Assembly: GCA_030704615.1 (NCBI GenBank)
Contig: CM060732.1
Span: 50,823,053-50,883,052 of the forward strand
Direction: 5' to 3'
Origin: Takakia lepidozioides
Lineage: Eukaryota > Streptophyta > Takakiopsida > Takakiales > Takakiaceae
Length of the DNA: 60,000 bases
In this document: in pieces, positions 22,801 to 32,935 of the stretch
Layout of the letters: the number at the start of each line of letters is the position of its first letter
How positions within the stretch are numbered: position 1 is the first letter of the stretch
Translations under genes and position numbers: made by a program
The notes under the pieces: model-generated
The model's input: the letters and a program-made list of their open reading frames with translations, nothing else
Databases searched by the model: none
Told to the model about the DNA's origin: nothing

Positions 22801-23260
22801 AAGAGTCACGAAGGTAGTGGATGTGCTCACCTCTTGTTTCACAGGAATTGTGCCCTTCTGTTGCACGACCGATGCTGCAGTGCCAGGGGTAACGACTGAT
22901 CCTGCTGATTGTCTTCTCTCTTTTCCAAGGACACGGTATGTTCCTAGAAGGACTCTCCACTTCCTTCCACACTCGCCAACCAAGGGTTTCTCCAAGTGCC
23001 CAGAATCTAATTCCCATCATCGTCATACACCTCTTTCTGAACAAGCAGAGAACCCAACTCCAGCGGGAACACTGTAACCAGCTCATCCTCATGAACAACT
23101 GCATACCCATCGTCGTCTGCAGTGGCAGTCAGTGGAATAGTACCTGCATTGGAATGGAATCGAGCGAGTGCATCTCGCTCCCTCGACATGTTTTCCATCA
23201 CTGAACGAAACTGGCGATTCAGAACGGAATCCCCGAACTGAGAGCCCGTAATTATCGAAA
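19835..23260 (-). pseudogene. SWIM/CxC-type DDE transposase, broken
   Basis: Minus-strand order: an N-terminal stretch (23260-23010, VHEDELVTVFPLELGSLL); a long frame (22995-21808) with the acidic linker LSDSSSEDVYEIPPPVQ and the cysteine cluster SVCVGHCKCLNISCPRL; after a gap, the segment 21685-20895 with AIRAWWFSSGAATG and CNLAETVHNAWMQQS; then PAPTFTGL and KFWFCPDDMA (20639-20500); finally a SWIM zinc finger (CTC ... CKH, 20070-19960). The family binds element ends and cuts and rejoins DNA in the nucleus. At least three frame changes occur, and the DDE-core segment is present only in reverse orientation (21597-21812). The start codon is not determined. Shared blocks at 36904-38169 confirm the family. 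Confidence 0.7.
21597..21812 (+). pseudogene. DDE core segment of the transposase, inverted
   Basis: On the plus strand this segment reads VKGWTTMACHVYDPAYQRVL, SIAICDMQSEDTESQMLMWN and FAGFMTDSA, the look of a DDE-transposase core with candidate catalytic Asp residues. The flanking N-terminal (to 21815) and post-core (from about 21600) coding parts both run on the minus strand. Only this piece of about 215 bp is flipped, and it is shorter than a full core, so deletion accompanied inversion. Confidence 0.6.
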
Positions 23261-24130
23261 GTGGAAATACCACCAGCAAACTGAGGTCAACAAGGGTAGC
23301 ACCAAACCAAAGCTGCCGGCGATGCATGCCAAGGATGTAGGGATGACGTGCACCTTCACCTCCCACCAACCAGAAAAACCGTTTTGAAAGACCAGAGCCA
23401 CAAGAAGCCGTGCTGTTTTTGGATGGAAAACAAACCCTGAAAATGACATGAAACCATCCATTATGAAATGACGGCAACAACCCTGGAGAGCAGTAAACAG
23501 GAAGATCCGATTGTAATGAGATTGTGTTGCGCCAGAATAGCACAGAACAAACACTGACACTCCAAGAGATACCTCGCACGAATGTGTGCAACACATGGTC
23601 ATATCCGACAAAATCCTTTATACCGAATGATCCCATGGGGACGGTCACGGCATAAAAAAAACCACAGGGCATGCAGTACAACACACGTGGATGCATATGT
23701 GAAGCATAACAATTATTGCGAATCTGGAAGAACTGCTCGGAATTGAAAAAGCACTACATTTCTACGGCACATTCGAATTTGAAAGAAGGCAAGGAGGCCG
23801 CCATGTATTGGCAGGCGGCGAAGTACATCTGACATATATCGCAAATGCATGCAACGGATGTTCTTTTTCTTCGGCGCTTTATTAGCTGGGTAATACAAAG
23901 ACGCCAAAATGGATGAATTCCGTTCGCACACAATATCAACACCCGCATCCAAATACGGTTGACAACGTCCATTTTTATTTTTGTTACATGCGATACCAGG
24001 ACTTGTTGCAAACGTCAAACTGGAGAGCTCCAGGGGCATCGTGGGGAGCCCTTGTTTCCAGCGGAGGAGAAAGAGAAGGAAGTCATTATACTTCACGAGT
24101 TCTAGAAACAGGAATAGAGCTAGATATAGA
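23261..24130. other. Divergent intergenic region of the transposon
   Basis: This lies between the transposase (minus) and the acidic/methyltransferase-like gene (plus) and may hold both promoters. A long minus-strand frame (23696-23007) covers part of it; its distal half lacks family resemblance and may be 5' UTR or intron. No TATA box could be assigned with confidence. Confidence 0.35.
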
Positions 24131-24530
24131 ATGAGGATGGAAAGAGTGGAGGAAGAGGAAAAGGAGGAAGAAGAGGGAATACAGGAAAGTGTGGCGATGG
24201 AGGAGCAGGAATCTGGAGAAGAACAACAACCCAACATAGTTCCAGGAACAGGCGAGGAGGACACTGCGTCTGAGGGAGAGACAGACGACATGGAGGAAGA
24301 TGTTGACACTGGCCTCACGAAGAATCTGACCACGGGAAAGAGGAAGGGGGAGAGGCTCACCTACATAGTCGGCGAAGAGAGCAGCCCGAAGCGGAAAGGG
24401 TCCCCGGCAACTAGGGAGTCTTCTCGAGTACCTACGAAAAAGGTAAAATCTACAGGACCCACATTTGTGAAGAATTCGGCTTTCAATGGCAGGTATTTGA
24501 GAAAGAAAGAACCATTCAGTGGCAGCTCAA
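24131..24530 (+). CDS. Acidic/lysine-rich N-terminal exon of transposon accessory gene
   Basis: The frame starts MRMERVEEEEKEEEEG at 24131 and continues with EDTASEGETDDMEEDVDTG and a basic block (KRKGERLTYIVGEESSPKRK) that looks like a nuclear localisation signal. The first recognisable sequence ends near FVKNSAFNGRY, where hairpin repeats begin (24523). Low-complexity acidic and basic stretches are common in nuclear, chromatin-associated proteins. Its position upstream of the methyltransferase-like exons (24964-25704) suggests it is the first exon of that gene, but a direct splice link was not verified. It could also be a separate small protein. Confidence 0.4.
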
Positions 24531-24900
24531 ACAGTGTGCGTTGCCGCACACTGTTTGAGCTGCACAAGTCACTGTTTAAGGGTGCAAAATTCTTCCTTCA
24601 ACGACACCTTTCTGAGGATGAAATGAACCCCGCACTTCCAGCTCAAACAGTGGAACCGCACACTGTTTAGGCAGAACATATCAATATTGAAGGGCGCAAC
24701 CTTCGGCCCTCATGGGCACATATCTGAGGATGAAATGAATCCTTTACTGCCAGCTCAAACAGTGTGCGGCAACGCACACTGTTTGAGCAGAACTTTTCAA
24801 TGTTCTTTCCCTGTGAAAATCGGGAACATAGGGCAGGTCCGTGAGGATCAATGAACACTTACCTGGCAGCTCAAAGAACACTTACCTGTTTGATCCCACT
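24523..24900. repeat. Cluster of hairpins built on CAGCTCAAACAGTGTGCG
   Basis: At 24526-24566 CAGCTCAAACAGTGTGCG is followed after three bases by its exact reverse complement, making a perfect hairpin. A second hairpin of the same sequence lies at about 24750-24790. Degraded copies lie at about 24640-24672 and 24859-24890. Each is embedded in a longer direct repeat containing CATCTGAGGATGAAATGAA-like text (24610 and 24723). The cluster sits inside the transposon between two candidate exons. Confidence 0.8.
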
Positions 24901-24963
24901 TTTTCATGCATCAGTCGACGTTTCATTCCTCTCTTATAAGAATTTGAGTGAACAACCTTGCAG

Positions 24964-25704
24964 GAGAAAATGCAAAGTGTGGCGGATGAGGTCCCTCAGG
25001 GTCAGGGGAAGGAGACCATAGTTGATGTTGACGATGAGTTTTATGAAAGCAAAGCCGCTGAGATGCTGGGGGTCAAAAGGTGAATGTGTCTTCAATGTCT
25101 GCTTACTTCATTCTATTCCACTGCAGGTGCTTCGTACCACGCTTGCAAGGCCAGTGCGCGACATGTCTTTGGGATTGAAGGGGATGCTGAGATTTACAAG
25201 AACCTCCTGATGGGTTTGGGTGGACACACTTCTCAGGTCCTTCCGAAGCCCCGTCCCGCTGATACTGGTACAGAGGAGACTTCTGACAAGGAGCTGGACT
25301 CCGACTTTGCCTGTGAGTAAGTTCAACCTGTGCATGCTTGCATTGTTGTTTCAATATCGAGAATCGCTGTTCTTGAGGCAAAGTGCACATGGGAGACATC
25401 CTCTTCGTTGGACTTGTGCATTGCATCATTGTGTTAAAAATGGGATTTTGTGGACTTGTGTAGGAGTCCGCGTGCTTCCACTTGCCCTCCTGGGCTATCA
25501 CACCTATTTGGACTTGTTTTCAGTCCTCCTCGGTCTTGTGTGCTACCTGTCTATGCGGAGGCACTCGCAGCAAGCATGTCCGTTCATGGCACTCAGAGTC
25601 CACCCTGCGATGGCCTTCGTAGAACACGTGGTGTTGGGGCCAGAATCTTTGTAGATGACATAGCACAGGAGGTGGACACTGATTGTGATGACTGCGACAC
25701 TTGA
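24964..25704 (+). pseudogene. Methyltransferase-like gene fragment, copy 1
   Basis: An exon at 24964-25079 (after a CAG acceptor) encodes EKMQSVADEVPQGQGKETIV and ends KAAEMLGVKR. The next exon (25128-25320) reads GASYHACKASARHVFGIEGD then AEIYKNLLMGL, matching NSVKAASTSGRHIVAMEGD at 28131 in copy 2. This is the part following motif I (Gly-rich loop, then an acidic residue) in SAM-dependent amino-methyltransferases of the N6_N4_Mtase type. Both copies have a phase-1 intron in the same Gly codon of motif I. The exon that should supply the first half of motif I is missing here, and the preceding exon ends in the wrong phase. A last exon (about 25463-25704) ends in an acidic DTDCDDCDT tail. Confidence 0.5.
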
Positions 25705-26436
25705 TATGAAGTATTCTTTTGGTTTAATTCTGGGACAAATTTGAAATGGGATGGTTGTGTGTCCTTATTGTCCTCTTTGCAATGTGTGCGTGGAATTCAC
25801 ATTCATGGTTCCAAACTATTGTTGGAGATGGGGGTTGCATGGACTGCCCGGATTGTTCCTTCAATATATTTGTTGTTTTGTGGACCTCACAGACTTGAGT
25901 ACATTGCAAAAACAAACAAACCACTTTGTTCTCAATTCTCAATTCTCCCCACATCAACCCGCGGAAATAGGTGACACCACTCGGAAAAAGGTCACATCCG
26001 CGGAAATAGGCACTGTTTGCATGCTGACGTGGCGTGAGCCTGTGCTGGGCTCACGCTTTCCTGGGCTCACAGGCTCACGCCTCCAGGCTCACGGAATAGC
26101 ACCCCCCCCTACGAAATATGTGGTATTTAATCTATAGTCTATGTACTGCTAGATGGATTAGTCATGACTAGATGATTATGCCGAGTAACGTGTATACTTG
26201 TGTTCTATTAGTGATGATTAATGGTCCATAACTGAACCATCATATATATTCTATGTTATGATATGTGTATGTATCTCTTTGATTATGCAGATAGAAATCA
26301 TACCTTCGTTTGACGTAGGTGGGCAGTGGATGAGTTCAATTGACTGCATGGACCTCTGCATACCAACTTTTACAATGATATACATATTATAAGAGGAGCG
26401 TACACGCAGATTAACCTCGTATTGTTGTTGTCTCAG
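25705..26436. other. Right end of the 6.7-kb element and spacer
   Basis: 25705-26034 has no recognised gene. 26035-26109 is the right GTGAGCC-rich terminus and 26110-26118 the target duplication. Beyond it, the outer sequence resumes with a CCTTCGTTTGACGTAGGTGG motif (26302), matching the zone at 18267-19414. This supports the 6.7-kb unit being inserted into that outer element. Confidence 0.5.
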
Positions 26437-28743
26437 GTATCTTCTTGAGGTTCATGGAATTGGTAATCTACCCTCTATCGCCGAGGCTTGGACGACTGTT
26501 GACAACAACAGAAAAACTATGTACACAGCTGACCAGTCTGGGAACATCACCCCTGTTTGTGCATCTCTATGCCCCTAGTATCTGGACTACCCTGCCAAGG
26601 AAGGTCCGGCTGGTGAGAGACAGAAGATTGCTGCTGAGTCTTGAGGCCAAGGTTGGTAAGGACAATCCGATCGGGGCGTCCGATACTGAGAATACCCAGC
26701 GACAACTACGACGTCGAGAGGCCCTCAACACCGCAACTGCTTTGGAAGATGAAAGGATTGCAGCTTTGGAAGCTGAAAAAACAAAAAACAAACGGAGACA
26801 GTACATCACAGTGGGCAAGAGGAACAAGGGAGACAAAGAACAATTTGCATATGATCGTGGAGAGTTGAAACTCGCAGGAAGTGCAAATGGCGGAACCCAG
26901 AACAAGAAGAAGAGAAGACTAGTGGAACTAAAAGTGACGATATTGTCTGGGCAGCCAGGTACATTGGTTCTTCTTTTGCTACCCCGGATTCCAAGGTTTT
27001 GTGTTTGCAGGGGGATGTAAAAACATTGGCAACCCTCATTAAATCCGAGAAGATGGAAAAAGAGTCATTGTTGTGTTCAATCTCCAAGTTCCTTGGTGAT
27101 GTCGGATGTGAGAATACTGGGACACGTAACCTTGAAACTGCGGACTTGGTGTTCTGCGAGCTTCCGGACGGTCATAATGTCGATCCTGTTGATCCGTCAT
27201 TGACCCCCTACGATGATGATGTCCCAGAGTGGAATGAGTATTCTCACGAGAACATGCTCCATGCATTTGAGATAGCGTACCAACTCATGGATGATAATGG
27301 TTGCTTCATTGTTGTGGTGCCAAGTGATCTACGGACGTCGATACATAGGCGCATGAGGAAGAAGGAGATGAGACTGTTCAGGACATGGACATGCATCAAC
27401 GACAGACCTTTGAATTGCAACACAGGGAGGTGAGATCTTATGCTTTACATTTTCAGGCGATGGTGGTGGTGTTTCTTGGAGTGCTAATATGTTTCCCTTT
27501 TGATTTACATTTCCATCACTTGTGGTGGTATTTGTTGGAGTGCTAATTTGTTTCCCTTCCTCTGTATGTGCACAGACATTTGTCTTCGAAGTGCATTGTT
27601 TGGTGCTAGAGTCCTGCAAGGACTTTCAAATCAGTGAACAAAGGTCTGTTTTTTCAAAGAACCCGGATTGTTTCACCGGGGATCTGTTGAGACACTATCT
27701 TCCAGCATCTGAGATGACAGTATCACCCGATAGAGGACGCAAAGAGAAATCCCATGCGTTCTATCAGACACTCATGGAGTTATGTTCCTCTGAGGGTGCG
27801 AGGGTTTTGGATATCACAGCATCAACAGGTAATATTTTCTCATTCCTCCTCTTATCTGGTGATTGGGCATTTGCAATGACAGACTGTGGCTGTGTACCCA
27901 GAAGAGTCCAAATAGTTGCGGTTCTTTCGAGGTGAGCAATTTAGGGACAGAGGTCCTTCAATATGGAGTTCTAACAAATTTATGGATATGTTTGGCTTGT
28001 AGGCATTTTTACACTTTTTGCCTTGTAAAATCTCCATCATATTGCGCCTTCTGGCTTTGGCTTCCCAGGTATTATGCTTTAACAGTTACACTACATCTCA
28101 CTGGATCTATTGTCTAAATTACTACTGTAGGGAACTCGGTGAAAGCGGCAAGTACATCCGGGAGACACATCGTTGCAATGGAGGGGGACAAAGAGTTGTT
28201 TGAAGACGTTTTGCGGCGATTGAATGATTCCAGTCAGAAGAAAAGACGAGTTGCTTTGCAACCTCCTCAAAAGTCTGCTGTCAAATATATTGTGGACGAA
28301 TCAGATGGCGAGGGCGATTTGTGAGTGAGTCATTTCATTACCCTGCTTGCAATGTTGCTGTATTAATCGTTTCCATTCTGTATGTGGTTTTGACCATATG
28401 ACCACAAATGTTCAGGCAACCGGTCGTGAAGAGGCGGAGGATAGGAGGACCACAGTATACCTACAACGCTGAGTTGCCCATGGGCCCACAGTTGTTTCCA
28501 GAGCTCCCAATGTATGCAAAGGTGGCGGCCCAAAGACAAGCGGCATCAAATCACGACAAGGACTGGGATAACACCACCACCTGGACACGGAAGAAGTCAT
28601 TATTTGGGAATGATACTTATGTTTATGTTCTGGACGAGGCTACCGAGGCATGTGACATGTCCAACAGTTGTATGGGCACAAGCTCGGTCGATGTTTTGCC
28701 CGATTGTGTAATAGATTTGGGATCTGAGGACACTTCTGAATAG
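26437..28743 (+). pseudogene. Methyltransferase-like gene of a DNA transposon, copy 2 (four exons)
   Basis: Exon 1 (about 26437-27430) reads EVHGIGNLPSIAEAWTTVDN, a Lys/Glu-rich coil (ALEDERIAALEAEKTKNKRR), DIVWAARYIGSSFATPDSKV, and ADLVFCELPDGHN with NGCFIVVVPSDLRTSIHR. Exon 2 (27576-27828) contains SHAFYQTLMELCSSEGARVL and DITASTG. Exon 3 (28131-28320) gives NSVKAASTSGRHIVAMEGD. Exon 4 (28416-28743) ends IDLGSEDTSE. The order (motif IV-like, then motif I) fits beta-class N6-adenine/N4-cytosine methyltransferases, but the usual D/N-P-P-Y/W is replaced by ELPD, so catalysis is doubtful. Exon joints 2-3 (phase 1) and 3-4 (phase 2) are clean; exon 1 has frame changes and exon 1-2 does not join in frame. 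Confidence 0.55.
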
Positions 28744-29589
28744 CACATTTCATCACATTTGGGATATTTACATTTTGGGACCATACATGTCACATTTCAA
28801 CAAAATGGATAATAATGCTATTTAATCCCAGGTCCCATGTGATGTCCTTGCTTGTTGTGGTGTATAAGATCAGATGACACAACCCCATAAGATATTTGTC
28901 AAATACTTGCTATTTGTTACCACCTGTGTTACATTTATGAAGCATGTCAAATTCTCCCATCTCCTCGAATGTTCAAAACTGCATTCCCCAGTTAATGCAT
29001 TATTCCATTTTGTCGCATTTTGTTTTTTCCTTGGTCGTCATTGTGTAGATATATATTCCATTCATGCAGTTGATATGACCCAGGGAGTACGAGGGTGTCT
29101 CGTTTTCTATTGTTACATTTATCAATTGTGCAATTTGTACCTATGGTAGATGCATGTGAATTCCCACCGTCGATTTCTCCGAATTTGATCACACCCGACC
29201 GGGTCGAGCTTGTACCTTCGGCCCTCCTATTTTTTATATCTTGGGTTGCCCAGCTATCGACTATGACCTTTGTTGAACGAAGGTGACCCTCTTTATGGCT
29301 TATTTGGTCACTGCAACATTCGAAACTAGGTTGCATGTACGTGGAAGAATTCTGCATGTTTTTTAGCCATTTATATCTCTACCTTGGTTTATCGTGTGCT
29401 GCGAAAATGTTCAGGGATGCAGGTGAAAATATAAATTTGTTGGACCTAAGTTGAACGAAGGTGGCTCTTCTATCATTTGGAATGTGATCTTGTATTCAAT
29501 TTCAAACTCTAAAATTTTAATTTTTCCGGGCAGGTTCGTTGGGCAGATTGAAATGTTCGTGTTGACCTTTGTTGACCTTTGTCACTGAT
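28744..29589. repeat. Second subterminal repeat zone (CCTTCG / CGAAGGT)
   Basis: ACCTTCG or GAAGGTGAC-type motifs occur at about 29213, 29266, 29277, 29451 and 29565. The stretch 29080-29230 is a direct repeat of 18488-18630. Nothing coding is recognised. It may be the start of another copy of the same element family, interrupted at about 29590 by gypsy sequence. Confidence 0.5.
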
Positions 29590-30846
29590 GGAATTGTGTT
29601 GGCAACTGACAGAATAGGAGCTCTCGTCGCAGATGTGGGAACTCGTGAAAGAATTTATAAAATCTTGCGACACGTGTGCTAAAGCGAAGGGACCACGACA
29701 TCGACCTTATGGCCTTCTTCAACCATTACCCATTCCCAATAGTCCATGGTCGTCCGTGTCTATGGACTTTATTACCGTGGACCTTTCAATTTCCAATACC
29801 ACCGATTTAATCCTTGTTATTGTAGATCGTTTTACAAAGATGACACATTTCATTCCATGTAATAAGACAGTTACATGCGAGGAAACTGCAAGACTCTTCC
29901 TCAATAATATCTACCGCATTCATGGACTCCCGAAGGACATCGTATCTGATCAAGGACCACAGTTCATATCAAATTTCTGGAGGGGATTATTTCACATATT
30001 GGATACTAAGATCAATCTCTCTACAACTAATCATCCACAGACCGATGGTCAAACCAAACGCATAACCAAATTTTGGAGCAGTATCTTCGCTGTACGATAA
30101 ATTATCACCAAGATAATTGGACGGACCTTATGTCATTGGCTGAGTTTGCCTACAACAACACTATACATTCTTCGACCAAACAAACTCCATTTTTCTCCAA
30201 TTATGGTCATCATCCTCGAGCAAACCCTTTCCACATGAAGACTGTTGGAAGCCCTGCTGCAGAAAACCTTACTACTCATCTTGTTACGATTCACAATGAG
30301 CTTACATTCCACATCGCAGAAGCTCAAAAACAATACAAGGAGTATGCAGATCAACATCGCCTACTCCAACCCTAGTTTAAGGTCGGAGATCGTGTGTGGC
30401 TTCTTCGACGGGACATATAAACCTCGCGACCATCAAGGAAGTTGGATTATCAACGCTTGTGACCATTCAAAATTATTCGACAAATAAATCAGGTCAAGTT
30501 TCGGTTTGAACTCCCACGAAGTATGCACATCCATCCAGTCTTTTATGTTTCATTATTGGAATTGTATCATCCATCAAATATTCCAGGGAGAGTCTCCGTA
30601 CCACCTCCACTAATCGAAGTCAATCAGGAAATCGAGTATGAAGTCGACGAAGTCCTAGACTCTCGCATCAAGTATAAACGTCTTGAGTATTTCGTACATT
30701 GGAAAGGTTACGATATCAGCGAACAAACGTGGGAACCTTCATCCAATCTTGCCAATGCATCTGTCAAAGTCCAAGAGTTTTATCAACGATATCCAGCTAA
30801 GCCCCGAGCTACACGTCAATAAGACGTCACAACGATGTTGTCAGCC
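29590..30846 (+). pseudogene. Ty3/gypsy integrase with chromodomain, decayed
   Basis: The frame from 29633 holds CDTCAKAKG (end of the HHCC zinc finger), SSVSMDFITVD and IVDRFTKMTHFIPC (first catalytic Asp), IVSDQGPQFISNFWRG (second Asp), then [12 protein letters not shown], where the catalytic Glu is replaced by Lys. After a frameshift near 30065: [35 protein letters not shown] and a chromodomain (YEVDEVLDSRIKYKRLEYFV, HWKGYDISEQTWEP). It ends at 30822. Chromodomains steer such elements to heterochromatin. Reverse transcriptase, gag and LTRs are absent on the left, and on the right a CACTA-like terminus begins at 30847. Confidence 0.85.
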
Positions 30847-31195
30847 CACTACAACAGATCGCAATATATATGATTGTATATATGGCTATCATGTAGTCAT
30901 AAACGGTACACATGACTGCAATGACTTTAAGTCGTGCAAACCAAGTGAATACAATGAGTACAGTATGGTCGGTCATGGATTACTGCAGTCAGATAAACCA
31001 AGTAATACATCTTACTATCATGTGGCTGTCATATGTACTTTTACCATATATATATATGACTTAATGTGCTACTGCAAACTGTACACGTGTCTCTTTTTTA
31101 TAATTCCAGGAGGTTTTGTGGATGTGCGCCATATGGCGTCTCCCGAAACTCCCACGTGGCATATCCATGAGGAGGATCTGCAGTCAACATCCTGA

Positions 31196-31630
31196 TTATA
31201 ACCATGCTAATATTTGGACACGTGGCATATAATGAGAGGTCTTACAGTCATTGTCATGACTACAAACATCTTGATATGTGGACACGTGGCATGTATTGAG
31301 GAGGTTTTGCAGTCATGATCCTGACTATAACATGCTGATATATGGACACGTGGTGTCATATGAGGGGTTGTTTTGAACTTTTAAATGTATTGGACAGTCG
31401 GAGCAATGACTATGCTTATCTCGTTAGGGTTAGTAGAGATTATGGTTAGTATTATTCAATACTAAACAAAGAGAAGAACAAAGAGACAAAAAATGATTCT
31501 GCAAATGAATGTTTTATTCATAGGCAAGAATCACAGGAAAGAACAAAGTCACCAAGTGAAAATGACAAAACATAGGCACTTAAAGACAACAGCAGATGTA
31601 AGAGCTTCTCTTAAACTGCTGCCAGTCAAA
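31196..31630. repeat. Subterminal CACTA-type repeats with ACACGTGGCAT motif
   Basis: The phrase GGACACGTGGCAT recurs near 31150, 31216, 31281 and 31343 at about 65-bp spacing, each followed by GAGG and TGCAGTCAT. It is a short tandem array inside the CACTA-like left end. Nothing coding is recognised up to the PPR fragment. Confidence 0.55.
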
Positions 31631-31779
31631 TTTACAATATAACACCGGAGTCCCAAAATCTGCTCCTCAAACAATAGTATGACAAAGTGCAAATGACACT
31701 ACATATGCACTGAAGATAGCAAGAGATGTAAAATGCGTATGTCTTTCTACGTTTGCTACTGTTCCAGCACAACAACAAA

Positions 31780-32192
31780 TCAGCAGGATAGGGTGCACCC
31801 ACATTTTGCATGCACATGTCCACGAGGGTATTGTTCAGAATGACATTTGATAAAATTCCAGCTCTGACAATGTTGCCATGGACTTCTGTGCCCTTTTCCA
31901 GAGCTGCCAGGATTGCACATGCATTGCAAATGCACAAAAACGTGATGTGGTCGGGCTTCACCCATTCCCCCATTATTTGATCATAGGTCTCCAAAGCCTC
32001 CATACCACGTCCGGCCTGCTGTGCATACCCTGCAAACATCGCATTCCACGACACCACATCTCGTTCAACCATAGTGTTGAAAACTCCCTTCGCATCCTTA
32101 ATGCACCCACATTTGGCATACATGTCCACCAGGGCAGCGTTCAGAATGACATCCAGTACAATTCCAGCTTTGACAATGTCACCATGGACTTC
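31780..32192 (-). pseudogene. PPR protein fragment 5
   Basis: The minus-strand frame reads EVHGDIVKAGIVLDVILNAA, LVDMYAKCGCIKDAKGVFNT, VERDVVSWNAMFAGYAQQ, EWVKPDHITFLCICNACAIL and KGTEVHGNIVRAGILSNVIL. These are successive PPR motifs of the plant PLS type. The upstream (higher-coordinate) neighbour is the OSB exon on the same strand, cut right after PRGP and joined to the PPR at about 32192. No start, targeting peptide or terminal domain is present. Confidence 0.8.
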
Positions 32193-32935
32193 TTTCTGGC
32201 CCTCTTGGATGAATCTGGACCCACACTCTATCTCTGCTCCTTCAGCTATCCATGCCTATGCACAAATCATGCATACATCCTTGCCTTGCTACTAGCAGCT
32301 GACGATGACAGCCTAGATTTGTTCTAGGAAACACCCAACTCAACTTATCACACTAGTTCATATGCTCAATTGCATCTGCTACTCTCTATAATCAAACAGA
32401 CATTCACCTTCTTGCCTCGATTGTCCCACCATTGACTGGGTAAGAAAAGTATTCATTCCACAACTTCTCCTCATCTCTGTTACCTGTTTCTGGATACTTT
32501 CCTGTTGTCACATTGGCAGTATCATGTCAAAGTCACTCCAAACTATCAAAGGTTCACTCGACCAGCTAACATGCAGAATTCAACATGGAAACTTAGGGTC
32601 GATTCTGATAAGAAGGAAAAACAGGGTGAAATGTGTTGAAGAAGGTGTCTTCATTAGCAGTGCCTAATTTATCAATTCCACCGCTATTGCTGCAGCTTCC
32701 GGTTGACCATCTATCCATGCAGGTTGCTAGTAGCTATTGATCCACAGGGAATCATAGGAGCTTGAAGTCCGGCCCTCTTCGATGAATCTGGACCTACACT
32801 CTATCCCTGCTCCTTCAGCTATCCATGCCTCTGCCAAAATCATGCATTCACCCTTGCCTTGCTGCTAGCAGCTGACAATGAAAGCCTCGAATTGTTCTAG
32901 GAAACTTCCCAACTCAATTATCACATTATAATATG
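32193..32935 (-). pseudogene. OSB PDF-motif module, minus copy
   Basis: Read on the minus strand: a PDF-type exon (about 32785-32640; RVDFKLL, LWINSY.QPAWIDGQPEA), an exon with EEKLWNEYF and QWWDNRGKK (about 32490-32415), then intron-like sequence to TCCAG|ATTCATCCAAGAG at 32200, where the next PDF exon begins and is cut off by the PPR. The family (plant OSB1-4) binds organellar single-stranded DNA through an OB fold plus PDF motifs; only the PDF part occurs here. Confidence 0.5.

Larger units (their letters stand above)
19415..26109. mobile_element. 6.7-kb DNA transposon with SWIM-type transposase and methyltransferase-like gene
   Basis: The nine bases TACGAAATA occur at 19406-19414 and again at 26110-26118. 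Just inside lie inverted ends: left GTAGCTACGGCGTGAGCC (19419-19436), right read inward GTGCTATTCCGTGAGCC. GTGAGCC/GGCTCAC motifs are then repeated over about 100 bp at each end (19430-19540, 26035-26095). A 9-bp duplication and a SWIM zinc finger fit the Mutator-like (MULE) class; the cysteine-rich N-terminal domain also recalls KDZ/Zisupton-type elements. Cargo is divergent: transposase on the minus strand (about 23260 to 19835) and a methyltransferase-like gene on the plus strand (24131-25704). Both are broken, so this copy is not autonomous. Confidence 0.75.

Noticed and set aside
23007-23696. Separate membrane protein on the minus strand
   Set aside because: The distal half is hydrophobic, but it has no start context or homologue. 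The proximal part belongs to the transposase N-terminus.
23713-24360. Serine-rich minus-strand protein
   Set aside because: It is the antisense shadow of the Glu-rich plus-strand exon.
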